Source of the DNA: Sporosarcina sp. ACRSL
GTDB lineage: Bacteria > Bacillota > Bacilli > Bacillales_A > Planococcaceae
DNA: 64,000 nt
Assembly (NCBI RefSeq): GCF_022346605.1
Contig: NZ_JAKRNT010000009.1
Span: 124,001 to 188,000, forward strand
Reading direction: 5' to 3'
This document shows positions 56,012 to 64,000 of this stretch, one piece after another. Both the position numbers and the translations under genes were made by a program. The notes beneath the pieces are model-generated. The model saw only the letters and a program-made list of their open reading frames with translations, had not been told where the DNA came from and ran no database searches. How positions within the stretch are numbered: the stretch's first letter is position 1; every line of letters starts with the position of its first letter.

Positions 56012-56030
56012 AAAAAGAAGTACGTTATCT

Positions 56031-56059
56031 ATTATAAAGACTATGTACGTTTACGGCAA
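56031..56059 (-). promoter_or_regulatory. promoter of the tRNA-Arg gene
   Basis: On the minus strand TTGCCG (56059-56054), 17 bases and a perfect TATAAT (56036-56031) lie 20 bases before the tRNA 5' end. Confidence 0.7.
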
Positions 56060-56149
56060 TATATTTATTTCAATTCCAATCAACTGTATGACAACATGAT
56101 TTGAACACATAGTAAAGGGAAGTAAATGGATTTGAGGAGGTTTTACAAA

Positions 56150-56998
56150 ATGGAAAGAAGTTCTTCCACGGAAAGATTTCAACCATTGACATCCGGAACG
56201 AGTGGTCAAGGAATAGAAGTTGCCCCTGATTTATACTGCTTCACGGTTCAAATCGTCAATGTCATTTTTTATGGCTTACCTGGCGAAGGAAATAAGTGGG
56301 TGCTTATTGACGCTGGAATGCCAAAGTCGGCTGAAAGGATTAAAGAAGAAGCCGAAAAAAGATTTGGACAAGGTAATCCACCGCAAGCGATCATTCTGAC
56401 CCATGCTCATTTCGATCATATCGGTGCATTGATCGACTTATTGGAAGTTTGGGATGTGCCGGTCTATGCACAAGAGTTGGAGTTGCCTTATCTGACAGGT
56501 CAAAAAAATTACCCTGAACCTGACACTTCCGTCGAAGGAGGGATGGTCGCAAAGTTATCATTCCTATTTCCTCATGAAAGCATTGACATTGGGACAAAGG
56601 TACATCCGCTTTCGATCGACCATACCGTACCGTTCATGCCGGATTGGAAATGGATTCATACACCTGGACATACGGAAGGTCATATTTCATTGTTCCGAAA
56701 TGAGGATCACGCCATGATTGTCGGCGATGCATTTGTGACAGTCAAACAAGATTCTCTTTATAAGGTATTCACTCAAGAAAAAGAAATCGGAGGACCTCCC
56801 CGCTATTTGACGCCTGATTGGGGAATGGCGGAAGAGTCTGTCCAAATTTTAGCAGCGCTTCATCCTCATATTGCCATAACAGGTCACGGCGTCCCAGTGG
56901 ATGGACAATGGCTGCATGAAAATTTGGATAGATTGGCGTCAGATTTCCAATCGATTGCTGTGCCGGATCATGGCAAGTTCGTTGACGGTTCCGAGTAA
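56150..56998 (+). CDS. MBL-fold metallo-hydrolase (host)
   Basis: The 282-residue protein is a metallo-beta-lactamase-fold hydrolase. It has VNVIFYG, LIDAGMPKSA, the metal-binding THAHFDHIG (about 84-92), HTPGHTEGH (about 171-179), VGDAF and ITGHGVPV. It resembles YflN-like proteins of Bacillus, whose substrate is unknown. It is a soluble cytoplasmic protein. GAGGAGG precedes the ATG at 56150. This is the first host gene beyond the attachment site; base composition is lower in G+C than the phage. Confidence 0.88.
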   Translation: MERSSSTERFQPLTSGTSGQGIEVAPDLYCFTVQIVNVIFYGLPGEGNKWVLIDAGMPKSAERIKEEAEKRFGQGNPPQAIILTHAHFDHIGALIDLLEVWDVPVYAQELELPYLTGQKNYPEPDTSVEGGMVAKLSFLFPHESIDIGTKVHPLSIDHTVPFMPDWKWIHTPGHTEGHISLFRNEDHAMIVGDAFVTVKQDSLYKVFTQEKEIGGPPRYLTPDWGMAEESVQILAALHPHIAITGHGVPVDGQWLHENLDRLASDFQSIAVPDHGKFVDGSE

Positions 56999-57100
56999 CG
57001 TATAAACCATTGCCCCCTTCTCCAACTTTCTTAGTTCATTGTCATATTTACAACTATAACAGGCAAGCTAAGTAAAAGATTGGTGGAGGAGGTCAGGGTT

Positions 57101-57280
57101 TTGGACCGAGTTGAACGCCGAATTACAAAACGGAATGAAATTGAGCAGCAAAAACGAAAGTATGCAGAGAGATTTCATGAATTTGCAAGTCTGGGCGAGT
57201 ACAAAAAAGCTATGGTCGAGACTTATCGGAAGACGATTCATGAACAGACGGAAAAAGATGAACGTACGAATCGACAATAA
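57101..57280 (+). CDS. small charged host protein
   Basis: A 59-residue, strongly charged helical protein (DRVERRITKRNEIEQQKRKY after the first codon). GGAGGAGG lies 8 bases before the TTG at 57101. A strong terminator follows. The family is not recognised; upstream in-frame starts at 57080 and 57083 would place the ribosome binding site inside the gene. Confidence 0.55.
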   Translation: MDRVERRITKRNEIEQQKRKYAERFHEFASLGEYKKAMVETYRKTIHEQTEKDERTNRQ

Positions 57281-57285
57281 AAGAA

Positions 57286-57325
57286 GGACGTCTCTAGTCG
57301 CTTAGACTTGGAGACGTCCATTTTT
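57286..57325 (+). terminator. intrinsic terminator, possibly bidirectional
   Basis: GGACGTCTC (57286-57294) and GAGACGTCC (57311-57319) form a 9-bp perfect stem followed by ATTTTT. It lies between the convergent small protein and Yip1-family genes. Confidence 0.85.
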
Positions 57326-57331
57326 CGTTTA

Positions 57332-57967
57332 TTAAAACAATGATGTCGTTACTGCGACAATAAAAAGAACAATGACAACTAGTATGATGATCGGTAAAAA
57401 GACGACCAAGGCGGCCATCCATGCTGGAAATCGATGAACTTCTGCGAAAGTGGCAATGAGGGCTACCAATGACCAAATTCCTACAACAGAATTGACAAGT
57501 AAAGAAATGATCATCCACATGTACTGTCCAACCGAGAAATCATAGTCACTAACAAAATTGCCTTGACCTAAAATGAGCAGATCCGGTATCCAAATAAGCC
57601 CACCAATGACAATAATGATATTTGAAACTGTAAATGCCTTTCGAGATTCCTCAAATGTTCCCGAGCCGCGAAACATAAGGGAAAAAGCATGGTAGATTCC
57701 CGATATGAGATAAAGTGCAATCACGCCTATGATCGGTCCCGCAATTAAGGAAACTAATAAAATAGCTACGATATTCCATGTCTCACCTAAGTCCTTGCTT
57801 GCTGCTTGATCTAGGAAGTGGATAATTCCCGTAATCGCCGCAACGAAAAGAACAAAGCTTCCTGTTTTATAATTCATGACAAATTGGACTGTTTTTCTCG
57901 GGTGAAGCCATACGGAAGTCCATGGGTTGATTCGAGCTTCATGCACTTCGATCTCACTGTTTTGCAA
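57332..57967 (-). CDS. Yip1-family membrane protein (host)
   Basis: The 211-residue protein has the Yip1 entry motif NPWTSVWLHPRKTVQFVM (about 14-31) and five membrane helices in the rest. Bacterial Yip1 proteins are integral membrane proteins of unclear function. The TTG at 57967 follows GGGAGTGAGG; a longer frame to 58039 lacks a ribosome binding site. Confidence 0.82.
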   Translation of the reverse strand: MQNSEIEVHEARINPWTSVWLHPRKTVQFVMNYKTGSFVLFVAAITGIIHFLDQAASKDLGETWNIVAILLVSLIAGPIIGVIALYLISGIYHAFSLMFRGSGTFEESRKAFTVSNIIIVIGGLIWIPDLLILGQGNFVSDYDFSVGQYMWMIISLLVNSVVGIWSLVALIATFAEVHRFPAWMAALVVFLPIIILVVIVLFIVAVTTSLF

Positions 57968-58059
57968 AGAAACCTCACTCCCTATTATTCTTTTTCTATC
58001 ACTAGTCATACATACGTATGAGATATGAATTCGTTTCAAGAATAATTGGGAGTTGTGGT

Positions 58060-58539
58060 TTACTTATCAAGCCCTTTTCCCATACCTTTCAGGAAATCCA
58101 TGCCGTATTTCACTGCACGATTTATATTCGGGTCGTTCAATGCTGTCATCAATTGGATAATGGACACTTTATCTCCATTCCCTTTATACAGTTCGGCCTC
58201 TTCGACTCCCTTCGTTATACTATCCTTCAAATTCGCCGTAACTTCCGGGTTTAATGAAGTCAAAAGGCCGGCCCCATTCAGTAAATTATTGATAAGATTC
58301 GTCATCGGTTCCCGTGAAGCTTGTGTCACAGCGATTCCTGCAAGTTCATCTTTCGCCTTAACCATTGCCGTCAATGCATCTAACACCCCTGCATTGTCCA
58401 ACTCCGATGTGATTTCAATGATTTTATTCAAAGATTGTTGCTGCTCGGCGATCAGGGTTTGCAATTCTTTCATTTTCTGTTGCTGTTGCTCTTCAGGTGT
58501 AGGTTCAATTCTCTTAATTGAAGTAATTGGCGCTGCCAT
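58060..58539 (-). CDS. DUF1641 protein associated with formate dehydrogenase (YrhD-like)
   Basis: The 159-residue protein has a Gln-rich coiled start (EEQQQQKMKELQTLIAEQQQS) and the DUF1641 core ALTAMVKAKDELAGIAVTQASREPMTNLINNLLNG...IQLMTALNDPNINRAVKYGMDFLKGMGK. In Bacillus the equivalent gene (yrhD) follows yrhE, the formate dehydrogenase gene, as here with a 5-base gap. It is probably an accessory or subunit. The ATG at 58539 follows AAAGGGTGAG. Confidence 0.85.
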   Translation of the reverse strand: MAAPITSIKRIEPTPEEQQQQKMKELQTLIAEQQQSLNKIIEITSELDNAGVLDALTAMVKAKDELAGIAVTQASREPMTNLINNLLNGAGLLTSLNPEVTANLKDSITKGVEEAELYKGNGDKVSIIQLMTALNDPNINRAVKYGMDFLKGMGKGLDK

Positions 58540-58544
58540 CCGAC

Positions 58545-61481
58545 TCACCCTTTCTCCACATGGTCTGTTAGATGCTCATAGCCAGGTCTTGCCCATTTGC
58601 GTTCAACTTCCACCCCGTTTTGTGGATGCCGTTTTTTATTCCGGTGGTTGTGTACCGGCAAAGGGTTCTCCCCTTCTGTTCTTAAAACTTCCATCCGAAC
58701 TTTCGCTTGTTTGAACGCAGGTGTATTCGTCCGTTGATCTACCGCTGTTCCTGTTAAGAAGTTGATGGCCGATTCTTTTTCAACCGAGTTCATCGGCAGG
58801 AACAATTCGTTCCCTTTCACTCGGTCGGTGACGAGAGCTGGCAAGCGAAGAGCTCCGTGTGGTGAAACGAGTCTGACTAAAGATCCGCTTAGCACCCCTC
58901 GCTCCTTTGCAAGTTCCGGGGAAACTTCAACGAAAATTTCAGGAACTTTTGATTGGATGCCTTCGGATTTATTTGTCAAGTTCCCTTCATGGAAATGTTC
59001 GAGCATTCTTCCGTTATTTATATGCAAGTCGAATTCGTCGTCATATTTAACCGGTTCTACCCAATCAGATAAGGCGAATCTCGCTTTTCCATCAGGGAAA
59101 TTGAATCCATCAACATATAGCAACGGAGTACTTTCCCCGTCCAGACTCCCCCACAAAAAGCTGTCCCAGTTTTCCATATTGCTGTAATCAGCCTTGCTAA
59201 ATATTGGCGATAAGCTTGCCATTTCAGAGAAAATTTCACTTGGATGTGTAAACTTCCAATCTGCTCCTAGTCTTGTAGCGATTTCCTGAACGATCCACCA
59301 ATCAGCCTTTGCATCTCCTAATTCGGGTAGTGCTTTATACAATCGCTGAACTCTTCGTTCAGTGTTCGTAAATGTCCCATCCTTTTCTAATGAAGGGACA
59401 GCCGGCAGAATCACATCTGCATATCTCGCAGTCCTCGAGAAGAAAATATCTTGGACTACTAAAAAGTCAAGCTTGGATAAGACGTCATGTACATGATTCG
59501 CATTAGAATCGACGAGTGCCATGTCTTCACCGACGATATACATCGCTTTCATAATACCTTGATCGACCGCATGCAACATTTGGATATTATCCATCCCAGG
59601 TCGATCCCCTATTTCAACGCCATAAGCAAGTTCGAACTTTTTCCGTGCTGCATCATCTGTCACATGCTGATAACCTGGCAGCCACCCCGGGAGTGTTCCC
59701 ATATCACAAGCACCTTGGACATTGTTATGGCCACGAAGCGGGTACGCGCCTGCGCCTGGTCTACGATAATTACCAGTTGCAAGAAGTAAATTGGAAATTG
59801 CAGCGGAAGTGTCCGATCCACCAGTATTTTGAGTTACTCCCATCCCCCATAAAATACAAGTTCCATCTGCGTCACGGATCATTTCAGCTGTCTTGATCAG
59901 CATTTCTTTCGGTACACCTGTCACATGCTCAGCAAAATCAAGCGTATATTTTTTCAATACATTTTTGAAATCTTCAAAATGATGGACATTTTCACGAATG
60001 AAAGCCTCATCATGCCAGCCTTTGTCAATCATATATTTTGTCACTGCCATAAGCCATACTTGGTCAGTTCCCTGCTTCGGACTGATGAAAATATCTGATC
60101 GCTCCGCCATTTCATGTTTGCGTAAATCAGCAACAATTAATTTCTGACCATGTAGTTTATGTGCACGCTTTACACGTGTCGCAAGAACGGGATGTCCTTC
60201 AGCAGGGTTCGCTCCCACGATGATCACTAGGCCCGCCTTTGAAATGTCCTTGATCGTTCCTGCATCGCCACCCATTCCAACCGTCCTGAATAATCCGTCG
60301 GTCGCCGGCGATTGACAGTAACGTGAACAATTGTCGACATTATTCGTTTTAAACACTTGCCTTGCAAGCTTTTGAATTAGATAGTTCTCCTCGTTGGTGA
60401 TTTTTGAGGATGATATGACACCAACACTATTTTCTCCATGTTCTTTATGAATGGATCCTAACCGTTCCGCAACTAAATCCAATGCTTCCTTCCAAGTAGC
60501 TTCAACAAAAGAATCGCCTTTTCGGATGAGCGGAGTTGTCAACCTTTCTTCACTGTTGACAAAATCCCAGCCGAACTTCCCTTTTACGCAAGTCGATATG
60601 GCATTGACAGGTGCATCGGAAACCGGTTGAATTTTAAGGATTTTACGGTCTTTCGTCCATACTTCAAATGAACATCCGACTCCACAAAACGTACAAACTG
60701 TCTTTGTTTTCTTCGTCCTCGTTTCGCGCATTGCTGCTTCCGCGTCTGAAATGGCCATGATGCTACTATATCCGGGTTCAACATCTTTTACTAAATCGAT
60801 CATTGGTGTTAATAATTCTTCCTTCATGTCTGTCATGAAACCGGCTTCACCAAGCATCGACTTCTCCATTAATGCATTGCAAGGACAAACCGTCACACAA
60901 TGACCACAACCAACACAGGACGACTCATTGATTTTAGCCCCGCCATCCCAAAGGACAATTGGACGATCCCGTTCCCAATCAATGCTCAAAGTTTCATTTA
61001 CTTGCAGATTTTGACATGCTTCTACGCACTGACCGCAAGCGATACATTGATTCGGATCGTACCGATAAAACGGATGTGTGAAATCAACACTGTCTTTGGA
61101 GCATTTCGGTTCATATGGATATTTTTGTTCTTCGATTCCCATCATATCGACAGTGTTATGTATTTTGCAGTTGCCATTGTTGTTATCACACACTGTGCAA
61201 TATAATAAGTGGTTTTCGAGGATTCGATCCATCGCTTCTGTTTGTGCCTCTTTGGCCCGATGAGAAGATAATTGTACATCCATACCTTTTACAGCTTTTG
61301 TTGAACATGATCGAACAAGACTTCCATTCACTTCGACAATACATGTATCACATGTTTCTATCGGATCCACTTCAGGCAAATAACAGATTTGAGGATGTTC
61401 AATCTGCTGTTCATTGATCACCTGTAATATAGTCATGCCTTCTACGAACGGATATGCCTTTCCATTAATCTTGATTGACAT
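58545..61481 (-). CDS. fdhA: formate dehydrogenase alpha subunit, molybdopterin type (YrhE-like)
   Basis: The 978-residue enzyme oxidises formate to CO2. In order it has a 2Fe-2S ferredoxin domain (1-80, CYLPEV...CDTC), an NuoG-type His-Cys cluster (HLLYCTVCDNNNGNCKIH), two 4Fe-4S sites (CIACGQCVEACQ, CVGCGHCVTVCP) and the catalytic domain starting CTFCGVGC. The metal-binding cysteine is in CSRYCQSPAT (C followed by Q rather than the usual H, as in YrhE/YjgC relatives). The C-terminal domain binds the bis-MGD cofactor. It is not a selenoprotein. AAAGGAGG precedes the ATG. A terminator-like hairpin lies in its leader. Confidence 0.94.
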   Translation of the reverse strand: MSIKINGKAYPFVEGMTILQVINEQQIEHPQICYLPEVDPIETCDTCIVEVNGSLVRSCSTKAVKGMDVQLSSHRAKEAQTEAMDRILENHLLYCTVCDNNNGNCKIHNTVDMMGIEEQKYPYEPKCSKDSVDFTHPFYRYDPNQCIACGQCVEACQNLQVNETLSIDWERDRPIVLWDGGAKINESSCVGCGHCVTVCPCNALMEKSMLGEAGFMTDMKEELLTPMIDLVKDVEPGYSSIMAISDAEAAMRETRTKKTKTVCTFCGVGCSFEVWTKDRKILKIQPVSDAPVNAISTCVKGKFGWDFVNSEERLTTPLIRKGDSFVEATWKEALDLVAERLGSIHKEHGENSVGVISSSKITNEENYLIQKLARQVFKTNNVDNCSRYCQSPATDGLFRTVGMGGDAGTIKDISKAGLVIIVGANPAEGHPVLATRVKRAHKLHGQKLIVADLRKHEMAERSDIFISPKQGTDQVWLMAVTKYMIDKGWHDEAFIRENVHHFEDFKNVLKKYTLDFAEHVTGVPKEMLIKTAEMIRDADGTCILWGMGVTQNTGGSDTSAAISNLLLATGNYRRPGAGAYPLRGHNNVQGACDMGTLPGWLPGYQHVTDDAARKKFELAYGVEIGDRPGMDNIQMLHAVDQGIMKAMYIVGEDMALVDSNANHVHDVLSKLDFLVVQDIFFSRTARYADVILPAVPSLEKDGTFTNTERRVQRLYKALPELGDAKADWWIVQEIATRLGADWKFTHPSEIFSEMASLSPIFSKADYSNMENWDSFLWGSLDGESTPLLYVDGFNFPDGKARFALSDWVEPVKYDDEFDLHINNGRMLEHFHEGNLTNKSEGIQSKVPEIFVEVSPELAKERGVLSGSLVRLVSPHGALRLPALVTDRVKGNELFLPMNSVEKESAINFLTGTAVDQRTNTPAFKQAKVRMEVLRTEGENPLPVHNHRNKKRHPQNGVEVERKWARPGYEHLTDHVEKG

Positions 61482-61502
61482 GAAATGCCTCCTTTGTAAA
61501 TT

Positions 61503-61556
61503 AAAAAACCACCATAGACAAATACACCTGCTAGTAGGTGTACATGTCTATGGTGG
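61503..61556 (-). promoter_or_regulatory. leader terminator (attenuator-like) before fdhA
   Basis: On the minus strand CCACCATAGAC (61556-61546) and GTCTATGGTGG (61519-61509) form an 11-bp perfect stem with an inner ACACCT/AGGTGT arm, followed by six T, only 22 bases before the fdhA start. CCTGCTA at 61573-61567 could pair with TAGCAGG in the inner arm and prevent the terminator. This looks like transcriptional attenuation; the ligand or protein is unknown. Confidence 0.65.
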
Positions 61557-61657
61557 AATAGTCTAGTAGCAGGGCTTGCTAAATAACCAATCCAACTGTA
61601 AAATAATGGAATGATAACACCGGTGCAGTTTCATACCCCGATGTCATACTTATTAGT

Positions 61658-61686
61658 ATTATAGTGTAGAAGAATTTATTATACAA
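61658..61686 (-). promoter_or_regulatory. sigma-A-type promoter of fdhA
   Basis: On the minus strand TTGTAT (61686-61681), 17 bases and a perfect TATAAT (61663-61658). It would give a leader of about 170 bases containing the terminator hairpin. Confidence 0.75.
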
Positions 61687-61743
61687 TAGGTGTAATGAAA
61701 TATTGAATGATAATTCATATAGTTTTAAAAGGAGTTTGTGCGA

Positions 61744-62091
61744 ATGTCTAAAAAAATACATGACTTCAATGCGATTATCCGTAAGTTAAGAAAAGACCTA
61801 TTTGGCAAAGGGCCTGAAAGAATTACGACAATTTTTGTCGACAATATGGCGATCTCCACACTCTACGGTAACTTGACGCCAACAGAAAAATTCATCGCAG
61901 GTACACGTGAAGGTAAAGAAATGGTTCATTCTGCCAGAACTAAAATGATTCAAGAAGTGTATAAGGAATCCCCTCCAGATGGCCTTGAAGAAGTGGTAGG
62001 TGCAAAATTTATCCATCTTTTTTCAGACATCAAAGTAGAGGATGATATTGCGGTTTCTGTTTTCTTGTTTGATAGAATCATTGAACAATGA
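61744..62091 (+). CDS. DUF2294 / MpsC-type protein (host)
   Basis: The 115-residue protein matches the DUF2294 family, now named MpsC after a proposed membrane-potential system: LRKDLFGKGPERITTIFVDNMAISTLYGNLTPTEKFIAGTREG and GLEEVVGAKFIHLFSDIKVEDDIAVSVFL. It is soluble and small. It lies upstream of fdhD and is divergent from fdhA, so it may be co-regulated with formate metabolism. The ATG at 61744 follows AAGGAG by 9 bases. Confidence 0.82.
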   Translation: MSKKIHDFNAIIRKLRKDLFGKGPERITTIFVDNMAISTLYGNLTPTEKFIAGTREGKEMVHSARTKMIQEVYKESPPDGLEEVVGAKFIHLFSDIKVEDDIAVSVFLFDRIIEQ

Positions 62092-62104
62092 AAGGGGAAG
62101 AATT

Positions 62105-62893
62105 ATGAACCGGATTCAAAAACGGTCCATTTTGCGATTTGCTAATGGGAAGTTCGAACAAAAGCTGGATGAAATCGCAACCGAATACCCAATTACGGTT
62201 AAATTGAATGGAAAAGAATTATTGACGATCGTGTGTACACCCGAGTACATAGAGGATATGGTTGTCGGATTTCTTGCATCCGAGCGGATTATTGTAGACT
62301 ACCAAGACATCGAGGAAATCCGGTTGGAGGAAGATTCGGGCTTTGTCCATGTACAAACAAGAAGGACATTTCCATTTTACGAACAACTACAAAACAAAAG
62401 GTATATTACCTCATGTTGCGGAATGAGCAGACAAGGATTTGTATTCGCTAATGATGCACTGACAGCCAAAAGGATGTCTGAAAAGAATATTCTGCTAGCA
62501 CCCGACGACTGTTTTTCATTAATGGAGAAATTGAACAAGAAAGCTGACCTTTTTCAACAAACAGGCGGGGTCCATATTGCTGCACTTTGCGATCCGCAAA
62601 ATTTCATGCTGACTAGAATGGATATAGGACGTCATAATGCATTAGATAAAATTTATGGATATTGTTTAAAAAACGATATTACAGTCAATGACAAGGTAAT
62701 TGTCTTTAGCGGAAGAATATCCTCCGAGATATTATTAAAAGTTGCAAAAATCGGTTGTGAAGTCGTCTTATCGAAATCGGCACCAACCGAACTGGCATTA
62801 AATCTCGCCGATGAGTTAGGAATAACAGCTGTCGGATTCATAAGAGGCCAATCTTTTAATGTGTATACACATCCTGAAAGAATAAGAGTGTGA
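62105..62893 (+). CDS. fdhD: formate dehydrogenase accessory sulfurtransferase FdhD
   Basis: The 262-residue protein transfers sulfur to the molybdopterin cofactor of formate dehydrogenase. Signatures are the ERIIVDYQDIEEI region, the double cysteine ITSCCGMSRQG (about 99-109), QQTGGVHIAAL, MDIGRHNALDKIYGY and FSGRISSEILLKVAKIG. The position next to fdhA fits the role. AAAGGGG precedes the ATG at 62105; the frame is open to 62042 but overlaps the upstream gene. Confidence 0.93.
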   Translation: MNRIQKRSILRFANGKFEQKLDEIATEYPITVKLNGKELLTIVCTPEYIEDMVVGFLASERIIVDYQDIEEIRLEEDSGFVHVQTRRTFPFYEQLQNKRYITSCCGMSRQGFVFANDALTAKRMSEKNILLAPDDCFSLMEKLNKKADLFQQTGGVHIAALCDPQNFMLTRMDIGRHNALDKIYGYCLKNDITVNDKVIVFSGRISSEILLKVAKIGCEVVLSKSAPTELALNLADELGITAVGFIRGQSFNVYTHPERIRV

Positions 62894-63000
62894 CTCTTCC
62901 CCCTTTTTAGACAAAAAATAATATTTAGTGACAAGCCCAAATGATGGTGGTAATATGGCAGAAATGTGACAAAAATATGTCTCTTAATTTTTCAGTAGAA

Positions 63001-63014
63001 TGAAAGGGTTTTCA
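63001..63014. promoter_or_regulatory. cre-like catabolite-response element
   Basis: TGAAAGGGTTTTCA matches the CcpA-binding consensus TGWAANCGNTNWCA at all but one position and stands 75 bases before the transporter gene. CcpA control would be sensible for formate or oxalate use. The rest of the 195-base spacer (62894-63088) is A+T-rich with no gene. Confidence 0.5.
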
Positions 63015-63088
63015 TTTTACAGAATTACTTATTTAACGAGAGAAAATTTCTTTGTCATATTACTTTATTATCAAGGGAGATGAAAAAC

Positions 63089-64000
63089 GTGAAATCGAAG
63101 AAAACAAAGAACAGGTGGTTAATTGCGGCCTCCGCTGTTGGGATTCACATCTCAATTGGCTCCGTGTACGCATGGAGCAATTTTACAAACCCGCTCATCG
63201 ACCAATTTGGATGGTCGACAAGCCAAGTTCAGCTGACGTTTAGTATTGCAATCTTATTTCTTGGCCTCTCTGCTGCTTTTCTTGGCCACTTCGTCGAAAA
63301 GCATGGCCCACGTAAAGCAGGGATGCTTGCAGCAATCTGTTTTGGTGTCGGTGTTATGGGTGCCGGTTTTGCTGTAAGCATGTCCTCACTTACGCTATTG
63401 TACATTTTCTATGGTGTACTAGGCGGAATTGGATTAGGTGTAGGGTACATCGCTCCAGTGTCTACACTTGTAAAATGGTTCCCCGATCGTCGTGGCCTTG
63501 CAACAGGAATGGCAATCATGGGGTTCGGCTTTGCTGCTGCCATCAGCAGTCCAATCATGGAAGCACTCATCACCTCAGTAGGTCTTCAAAACACATTTTA
63601 TATCTTGGGAGCATCATATTTAATAATAATGCTCGCCTCTTCACTTTATCTTGAGAAACCTGAAGAAGGCTGGGCCCCTGCAAGTTATATTAAAAAATTA
63701 GAATCAGGTAAAGTAGAAGCGAAGGTAGATTTAGCACAATTGACAGCGAACGAAGCGGTCAAGACAAAACGATTCTATTATCTATGGATGATGCTATTCA
63801 TCAACGTCACTTGCGGAATCGCAATCTTATCGGCTGCTAAACCTCTTGCAATTGAAAGTATTGGCATGACGACCGTACAGGCTGCTGCACTTGTCGGCGT
63901 TCTGGGTCTCTTTAACGGATTCGGACGACTAGGTTGGGCATCCATTTCAGACTATATCGGCAGACGTCATACGTACACAGCATTCTTTGTAATCCAAGTA
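63089..64000 (+). CDS. OFA-family major facilitator transporter (3' end outside window)
   Basis: The visible 304 residues begin with a GTG after AAGGGAG and contain about eight membrane helices. The first (WLIAASAVGIHISIGSVYAW, about 10-29), the GPRKAG loop, YIAPVSTLVKWFPDRRGLATGM and GFGRLGWASISDYIGRR are typical of oxalate:formate antiporter (OFA) family proteins. Next to fdhA and fdhD it probably moves formate or a related carboxylate. The C-terminus is cut by the window edge. Confidence 0.88.
   Translation, partial: MKSKKTKNRWLIAASAVGIHISIGSVYAWSNFTNPLIDQFGWSTSQVQLTFSIAILFLGLSAAFLGHFVEKHGPRKAGMLAAICFGVGVMGAGFAVSMSSLTLLYIFYGVLGGIGLGVGYIAPVSTLVKWFPDRRGLATGMAIMGFGFAAAISSPIMEALITSVGLQNTFYILGASYLIIMLASSLYLEKPEEGWAPASYIKKLESGKVEAKVDLAQLTANEAVKTKRFYYLWMMLFINVTCGIAILSAAKPLAIESIGMTTVQAAALVGVLGLFNGFGRLGWASISDYIGRRHTYTAFFVIQV

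Noticed and set aside
59487..59896. Plus-strand frames within fdhA
   Set aside because: They lie opposite a conserved 978-residue enzyme gene and have no start signals.

Overview
The window is the right-hand part of a large temperate tailed-phage genome (a siphophage by gene content) integrated in a Bacillales chromosome, followed by about 8 kb of host DNA. The phage fills 1 to about 55,940. Its left end, expected to carry the endolysin and the second attachment site, lies outside the window. The right end is a tyrosine integrase (54744-55793, minus) beside a tRNA-Arg gene (anticodon CCT, 55939-56011, minus), whose 3' end is the likely attachment site. Strong GGAGG ribosome binding sites, frequent TTG and GTG starts, and host genes resembling Bacillus yrhE/yrhD, a Yip1 protein and an MpsC/DUF2294 protein point to a Gram-positive Firmicute, possibly a Planococcaceae member (inference).

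Almost all phage genes lie on the minus strand and are read from right to left. 55.8-46.9 kb: integrase, a membrane protein with its own promoter and operator, a winged-helix initiator beside a repeat-rich candidate origin, a DnaC-like loader, a DnaB-like helicase and a primase. 46.8-46.3 kb: two small plus-strand XRE regulators facing a sigma-like gene across a region with a 12-bp inverted repeat. 46-25 kb: SSB-like protein, family A DNA polymerase, two PD-(D/E)XK proteins, a RuvC-like resolvase, a class II ribonucleotide reductase split by a group I intron, PhoH, dUTPase, thymidylate synthase, DNA methylase-like protein and a sigma-region-4-like regulator. 24.2-19.4 kb: a second winged-helix protein, small terminase, a plus-strand tyrosine recombinase with a palindrome-rich spacer, and large terminase. 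19.3-0 kb: Vsr-like homing endonuclease, DNA methyltransferase, portal, scaffold, decoration protein, capsid, connectors, tail tube, a -1 frameshifted tail chaperone, tape measure, Dit, tail endopeptidase, trimeric fibre, XhlA and holin.

The phage carries its own replisome and dNTP-synthesis enzymes but no obvious RNA polymerase. Timing is probably set by its two sigma-like proteins and small XRE proteins. Three homing endonucleases of different families are present: Vsr-like, HNH-AP2 and intronic GIY-YIG. Many very small genes are linked by ATGA stop/start overlaps. Five plus-strand genes stand against the general direction, and at least four have a recognisable promoter or terminator of their own, so they are the best candidates for expression in the lysogen.

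Right of the tRNA the host DNA is visibly more A+T-rich. It holds an MBL-fold hydrolase, a small charged protein, a Yip1 membrane protein and a formate cluster: fdhA and a DUF1641 protein on the minus strand behind a leader with a terminator hairpin, then mpsC-like, fdhD and an OFA-family major facilitator gene on the plus strand, the last running off the end.
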